From Thermoanaerobacter pseudethanolicus ATCC 33223 (lineage in GTDB: Bacteria; Bacillota; Thermoanaerobacteria; Thermoanaerobacterales; Thermoanaerobacteraceae), in assembly GCF_000019085.1 (NCBI RefSeq), contig NC_010321.1, forward strand, positions 1,499,001 to 1,563,000: 64,000 bases of DNA, written 5' to 3'. The notes under the pieces were generated by a model. That model saw only the letters and a list, made by a program, of their open reading frames with translations. It did not search any database and was not told the DNA's origin. This document shows, in pieces, positions 60,320 to 64,000 of the stretch; positions within the stretch are counted from its first letter, which is position 1; each line of letters opens with the position of its first letter. A program made the position numbers and the translations under genes.

Positions 60320-61223
60320 CAAGGCCTTGGGGCTCTTTTCTTGTTTCAATAAACTTTACTACCCTCATTTCATCAATGTCAATTATATTCACTTTGTTTT
60401 CTTCTGCAGAAGAAACATAAGCATATTTATCTAAAATACATAAATACCCAGGTGCATATCCGCAATAAACTTCTTTTTTCTGTTTTGTAAATAAATCTAT
60501 TTTGCTCAACGTATTAGAGCAAGAATTAAGCACATACAAAAAGTTTTCCTTTTTCCGTACCATTGTAGGAACTTTTCCCACTTCTATCTCACCAGTTACT
60601 TTAAAACTTTGCAGGTTTATCACAGAAATTTTCCCATTTACCCCTGTTTCAAAATAACTGTTTACCACATACAAATAGTCCCAATCTTCAGAGAAAGTCA
60701 TTCCTATAGGTCTTGCCCCTGTTCCAATAAAATCTACAATCCTATAACTAAAAGGGTCGATTAATAAAATTTCATCGGAGTTCATATTGCTCACAAAAAT
60801 CAAATCATACTTTTCATTGTAAATTATGCCCTGGGGGAAACTTCCTACTTTAACTTGCCCTATCACTTTTTTCTCTTCAATATCAAAAATACTTATAGAG
60901 TCTGAGTCTCCATTAACCACTAATATATAATCTCCATGCATAATGCCATTATTAGGATAATTACCTACATACAGAGAAATTTCTGAAGTAAAATCTTCTA
61001 GGTTTATTATACTAATTGAATTATCATAAGCATTTAAAGAATACAGTTTCTGTCTTTGTTTATCTAAAATTAATCGATGAGGACCACATAAATATTTAGA
61101 ATAGACATTTAAGGGCAGATGTTTATTGTTATATGATTTAATCTTTGCAAAATTTCTGTGATTTGTCTTCAAATTAACTCGCTCAATAATATCTTCTCCC
61201 ATATTGGCAATGTAAATGTACAA
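60306..61223 (-). CDS. YncE-like beta-propeller protein
   Basis: A 305-residue protein composed of YVTN-type propeller repeats. Each has a pattern like SISIFDIEEKKVIGQVKVGSFPQGI, IFVSNMNSDEILLIDP, YLYVVNSYFETGVNGKISVI. About seven blades fit. The TTG at 61223 is preferred because GGGGGGATG lies upstream. There is no signal peptide, unlike E. coli YncE, so it may be cytoplasmic. Function unknown; such proteins often occur beside spore-coat or wall genes. Confidence 0.8.
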   Translation of the reverse strand: MYIYIANMGEDIIERVNLKTNHRNFAKIKSYNNKHLPLNVYSKYLCGPHRLILDKQRQKLYSLNAYDNSISIINLEDFTSEISLYVGNYPNNGIMHGDYILVVNGDSDSISIFDIEEKKVIGQVKVGSFPQGIIYNEKYDLIFVSNMNSDEILLIDPFSYRIVDFIGTGARPIGMTFSEDWDYLYVVNSYFETGVNGKISVINLQSFKVTGEIEVGKVPTMVRKKENFLYVLNSCSNTLSKIDLFTKQKKEVYCGYAPGYLCILDKYAYVSSAEENKVNIIDIDEMRVVKFIETRKEPQGLVIDP

Positions 61224-61295
61224 AACACATCCCCCCACATATTAGCATAATTCCATAATATGCAGGAGGATATATTTGAGAAACCAATAACTCCA

Positions 61296-61325
61296 TAAAA
61301 AATCGCTCACTTAAATTGTGAGCGT
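61296..61325 (-). terminator. Terminator downstream of tRNA-Pro
   Basis: CGCTCAC / GTGAGCG with loop AATTTAA, then GATTTTTTAT on the minus strand, about 110 bases past the tRNA end. Confidence 0.75.
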
Positions 61326-61433
61326 CTTTCAATATTTTTACAAATTTACCACCGAGGTGGCCCTATATCATACCTGCAACCACTTGTTCTTTTAGCCTGT
61401 TGATAAGTCTTAAAACCCGCATGGCTGTAAGAA

Positions 61434-61508
61434 TGGTCGGGGCAACAGGATTTGAACCTGCGACCTCACGGTCCCGAACCGCGCGCGCTACCGCTGCGCC
61501 ATGCCCCG
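61434..61508 (-). tRNA. tRNA-Pro (anticodon CGG)
   Basis: A 75-nt tRNA with encoded CCA. Acceptor CGGGGCA/TGCCCCG, D arm GCGC-AGCGGTA-GCGC, anticodon stem CGCGG/CCGTG with loop TTCGGGA, T arm GCAGG-TTCAAAT-CCTGT. The anticodon is CGG. Confidence 0.95.
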
Positions 61509-61738
61509 ACACATTATTCATTTTATCATACTCCTTTCCTTTTTTCAATAAACAAAATAAAGTTATAGCCCTACCCAAACTCAAAACTATTTAATTATTT
61601 TTTTCAAAAAACCCTTATTAGTAGCAAGCTTTCTGAGAAATTTGGCTCTAAAATGAATTTCTAAATTTTATAATTGCAATTGACAGATAAATGAATTAAG
61701 TGTATAATAAAACTATCAAATTGGAAAGGGCGATTGAT

Positions 61739-61912
61739 ATGACTTATTTGGAGTTAGAATTTATGCGCTCTTCAAAACCAGTAAATGCACCGATTAGAAC
61801 GATGAAGAAATGTAATGCAATTACATGTATCCATAATTGCAACGGTTTTTGTGTGACCTATAAAGATTTTAAGTGCGATTTTCAAGAAGAAATTAAAATA
61901 CCTGAACAATAA
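61739..61912 (+). CDS. Small cysteine-rich protein (DUF1540-like)
   Basis: A 57-residue protein with four clustered cysteines, C-x4-C-x3-C-x4-C-x7-C in part: KKCNAITCIHNCNGFCVTYK and DFKCDF. This resembles DUF1540-type small proteins thought to bind metal and common in spore formers. ATG at 61739 follows AAAGGG by 8 bases; an upstream extension has no support. It is a lone gene with its own terminator. Confidence 0.65.
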   Translation: MTYLELEFMRSSKPVNAPIRTMKKCNAITCIHNCNGFCVTYKDFKCDFQEEIKIPEQ

Positions 61913-61916
61913 ATCA

Positions 61917-61938
61917 GGCGGTCGAAAGACCGCTTTTA
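61917..61938 (+). terminator. Terminator
   Basis: GGCGGTC-GAAA-GACCGC followed by TTTTAT, directly after the small cysteine-rich gene. Confidence 0.85.
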
Positions 61939-62172
61939 TCATACGTCTATTATTTTTTCCATCAATTCATTCATGTTATATTTGATTTTTTGTTCTTTAG
62001 CAATCCTTAAGAGTCTCAAATATTCTTGTCTTGCAAAATCGTACTTTAGCCTTGCTAACTTTATCTTGAGGTAGTTGTCATTTTCCAGCATTTCTAAATT
62101 TCTTTCTGCTTCTTTCATCGCCTTTAGTGCTTTATCTATCTCCCGTAACAACGCAGTACCTGTTATTTCCAT
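61939..62172 (-). CDS. Small coiled-coil protein (DUF2508-like)
   Basis: A 77-residue, nearly all helical protein with heptad-like spacing (ALLREIDKALKAMKEAERNL, LARLKYDFARQEYLRLLRIA). The layout recalls DUF2508 proteins of Firmicutes, but the match is loose. ATG at 62172 follows AAGGTGGTTGTT. It is 49 bases after folC on the same strand and may be cotranscribed. Confidence 0.6.
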   Translation of the reverse strand: MEITGTALLREIDKALKAMKEAERNLEMLENDNYLKIKLARLKYDFARQEYLRLLRIAKEQKIKYNMNELMEKIIDV

Positions 62173-62220
62173 AACAACCACCTTCTCATTACGGCCTTTA
62201 CACCTTACATTATATTAAAA

Positions 62221-63504
62221 CTATGTCTTAATTATTACCTTTTTAAGCATAGACCTCACATAACCAATCATGTACAATGAACCACAAAAAAGCACCATAT
62301 CCTCTTCCTTAGCTATATCCAAGGCGTATTTTACTGCCTTTTCAATATTTTCAATTGGAATTACGTTTTCTTTATCTATCTTTTGTGCAAGTTCACTTGC
62401 CTTATAAGCTCTTTCACTTATTGGGGTGGTTGTTATTATCATATCTGCCTCTGGCACAATTATATCCAACATCTTCTGTGTATCTTTGTCTTTAAGCATT
62501 CCAATTACTAAAATCAATTTATCGTATTTAAATAATTTTAGAGACTCTTTCAAAACAGTCATTCCTTGAGGATTGTGAGCACCGTCTATCACTACGTAGG
62601 GTTTTTTTCTCATTACTTCCAATCTTCCAGGCCATTTTGCCCTGTAAAGCCCTTCCTTTATATCTTTTTCTGTGACTTCATACCCATACATTCTTAATTT
62701 TTCTACACTCTCTACTGCCAAAGCAGCATTGTAAATCTGATGTTCTCCCAATAAAGTAATTTTTAAGTCCTTGTATTTTTTGTAGTCAAAAATCTGAAAA
62801 TCAGGGTTTTGTTCTTTTATAATTACGTTACTTTTTTCAAGTACAGTCAAATAAGCATTTCTTACCTCACAGGCTTCTATGATGACCTTCATCGCTTCTG
62901 GTTGCTGATAAAAACTCACTACAACTCCCTTTTGCTTGATGATTCCGGCTTTTTCATATGCAATCTCTCCTAAAGTATGTCCCAATCTGTCTGTATGGTC
63001 ATAATCAATAGTCGTTATGACAGAAACCAAAGAAGAATCTATGGCATTTGTCGCGTCAAATCTGCCTCCAAGCCCCACTTCCAATACTACAAAATCCACC
63101 TTTTCATCGTAAAAATATTTAAAAGCAATTGCAGTTATCACTTCAAATTCTGTCGGATGATTGTAGCCTTCTTTTACCATTTTAGATATTATAGGTTTTA
63201 TATACTCAACATAGTAAATCAACTTTTCCTTGGAAATATTTTCTCCGTTTATTCTCATTCTTTCTTCAAATTCTTCGAGGTAGGGAGAAGTATATAAAGC
63301 TACTTTGTATCCAGCCTGCTGCAAAATGTTGCTTATAAAAGCTGATGTAGAGCCTTTTCCATTTGTACCAGCAACGTGGATAATTTTAAGGTTTTTTTGA
63401 GGATTCCCCATATAACTTAATAATCTTCTTATATTTTCTAATCCCAACTTTATGCCAAATTTGTATGTACCATGTATGTAGCTAATCGCTTCTTCATAAT
63501 TCAT
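62221..63504 (-). CDS. folC: Folylpolyglutamate synthase / dihydrofolate synthase
   Basis: A 427-residue Mur-ligase-family enzyme that adds glutamate to folates. ATP loop HVAGTNGKGSTSAFIS near 42-57, TSPYLEEFEERMRING, EVGLGGRFDATNAI, HQIYNAALAVES and DGAHNPQGMTVL are all present. Length is normal. It follows the GNAT gene by 28 bases. In related genomes folC lies with valS upstream, not visible here. Confidence 0.96.
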   Translation of the reverse strand: MNYEEAISYIHGTYKFGIKLGLENIRRLLSYMGNPQKNLKIIHVAGTNGKGSTSAFISNILQQAGYKVALYTSPYLEEFEERMRINGENISKEKLIYYVEYIKPIISKMVKEGYNHPTEFEVITAIAFKYFYDEKVDFVVLEVGLGGRFDATNAIDSSLVSVITTIDYDHTDRLGHTLGEIAYEKAGIIKQKGVVVSFYQQPEAMKVIIEACEVRNAYLTVLEKSNVIIKEQNPDFQIFDYKKYKDLKITLLGEHQIYNAALAVESVEKLRMYGYEVTEKDIKEGLYRAKWPGRLEVMRKKPYVVIDGAHNPQGMTVLKESLKLFKYDKLILVIGMLKDKDTQKMLDIIVPEADMIITTTPISERAYKASELAQKIDKENVIPIENIEKAVKYALDIAKEEDMVLFCGSLYMIGYVRSMLKKVIIKT

Positions 63505-63532
63505 TTAAGCCCATCTCCCATATAAACGGATT

Positions 63533-64000
63533 TTACAAAAACAATCCCATCAAAACCTCATCTACGTATTCATCACCAATTTTAAACTGTTTTTTTCTTC
63601 TACCCTCTTCTTCAAAACCAAATTTCTTATAAAGGTGTATTGCTACTTCATTGGTACTAAAAACACTGAGGCAAAGTTTTTCATAACCTTTGCTTTTTGC
63701 CCAATTAATAGCTTCTGTAAACAATTTTGTTCCGATTCCTATATTCCTAAATCGAGCGTCTATACTTATACCTATTTCTCCTACATGTTGTACTTTAGGA
63801 GACCTTCCTCCATAATAACGAAAGAGAGTAAGGCAGCCTACGATTTCTCCACCGTAGTCTGCCACTAGGATCAAATCTTTGTTGCGGTCTAAATTTTTTA
63901 TAAGCTGTTTTTCTTCCTCTTCAGACCAGTTAAATGTCTCTGACACCATATACAATTTTTCTCTTCCAACACTGCTTAAAAGCTTTATTATCCCCCTCGC
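63533..64000 (-). CDS. GNAT-family N-acetyltransferase (5' end beyond window)
   Basis: The reverse frame is open to the right edge, giving at least 155 codons. An internal TTG at 63955 is not the true start because the upstream codons (RGIIKLLSSVGREKLYMVSE) fit the family's N-terminal helix. The acetyl-CoA site is GIGISIDARFRNIGIGTKLF-like: IDARFRNIGIGTKLFTEAI, then VFSTNEVAIHLYKKFGFEEE. The small-molecule or peptide substrate is unknown. Upstream of folC, likely same transcript. Confidence 0.87.
   Translation of the reverse strand, partial: ARGIIKLLSSVGREKLYMVSETFNWSEEEEKQLIKNLDRNKDLILVADYGGEIVGCLTLFRYYGGRSPKVQHVGEIGISIDARFRNIGIGTKLFTEAINWAKSKGYEKLCLSVFSTNEVAIHLYKKFGFEEEGRRKKQFKIGDEYVDEVLMGLFL

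Noticed and set aside
61400-61594. Plus-strand frame with GATGFEPATSRSR pattern
   Set aside because: This is the well-known spurious peptide from translating the complement of a tRNA; the tRNA-Pro gene explains it.
1-64000. CRISPR arrays, rRNA genes, prophage
   Set aside because: I saw no regularly spaced repeats, no rRNA segments and no phage structural or integrase genes.

Overview
The window looks like chromosome of a thermophilic, spore-forming, low-GC Firmicute of the genus Thermoanaerobacter. The main evidence is a 775-residue kojibiose phosphorylase and a trehalose phosphorylase that match, from memory, the characterised Thermoanaerobacter brockii enzymes. AT-rich DNA, strong GGAGG ribosome sites with many TTG/GTG starts, spore proteins (alpha/beta-type SASP, SleB- and GH18-type hydrolases) and a Bst-like DNA polymerase I fit this.

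Layout. 1-14.8 kb is mostly housekeeping: a SPOR-domain protein (cut by the left edge), two lytic transglycosylases, typA, an SH3b-NlpC/P60 hydrolase behind a c-di-AMP riboswitch, tRNA-Leu(GAG), a peptide-type binding lipoprotein with nicotinate phosphoribosyltransferase, coaE-polA, small PspC/LiaI-like membrane proteins, a GH18 protein, a broken YcdB-like gene and a TIGR01440 protein. 14.8-16.9 kb is a small decayed accessory patch: a Phd antitoxin with a shortened RelE-like toxin, a MntA/HepT pair, and an ABC-ATPase fragment joined to an SppA fragment. 17-38 kb is core metabolism: an amidase-domain protein, HD protein, hutH, M23 peptidase and bactofilin, a MocR-type regulator, iadA, glnA with an ANTAR regulator, a heterodimeric ABC exporter, the asd-dapA-dapB-dapH lysine/diaminopimelate operon, a corrinoid adenosyltransferase, an SSB-like protein and a SleB-like hydrolase.

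38.8-44.3 kb is the most unusual part. A c-di-GMP-I riboswitch precedes a LevR-type sigma-54 activator gene. That gene is split by a ~1.9 kb segment holding an IS110-family recombinase and a structured upstream RNA region that resembles a bridge RNA. Divergent from it is a -24/-12 (sigma-54) promoter with a 9-bp inverted repeat upstream, leading into a secreted subtilisin gene with a frameshift. I read this as a c-di-GMP to sigma-54 to protease circuit that is now broken.

44.3-58.2 kb is a disaccharide-phosphorylase locus built as two LacI-headed operons on the minus strand: lacI-kojP-binding protein-permease-permease-pgmB, then lacI-permease-permease-binding protein-treP. Each has its own palindromic operator type. 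Both phosphorylases would give beta-glucose-1-phosphate, which the single beta-phosphoglucomutase converts to glucose-6-phosphate. No ATPase subunit is encoded here, so one must be shared from elsewhere.

58.2-64 kb holds a QueG-like Fe-S protein, a SASP, a DUF4364-type protein, a beta-propeller, tRNA-Pro(CGG), small proteins, folC and a GNAT acetyltransferase cut by the right edge.

A ~264-bp element with inverted-repeat ends occurs twice in opposite orientation (22.56 and 59.45 kb). At each site it is flanked by direct copies (23-25 bp) of the local transcription terminator hairpin. This is the best candidate for an undescribed mobile element.
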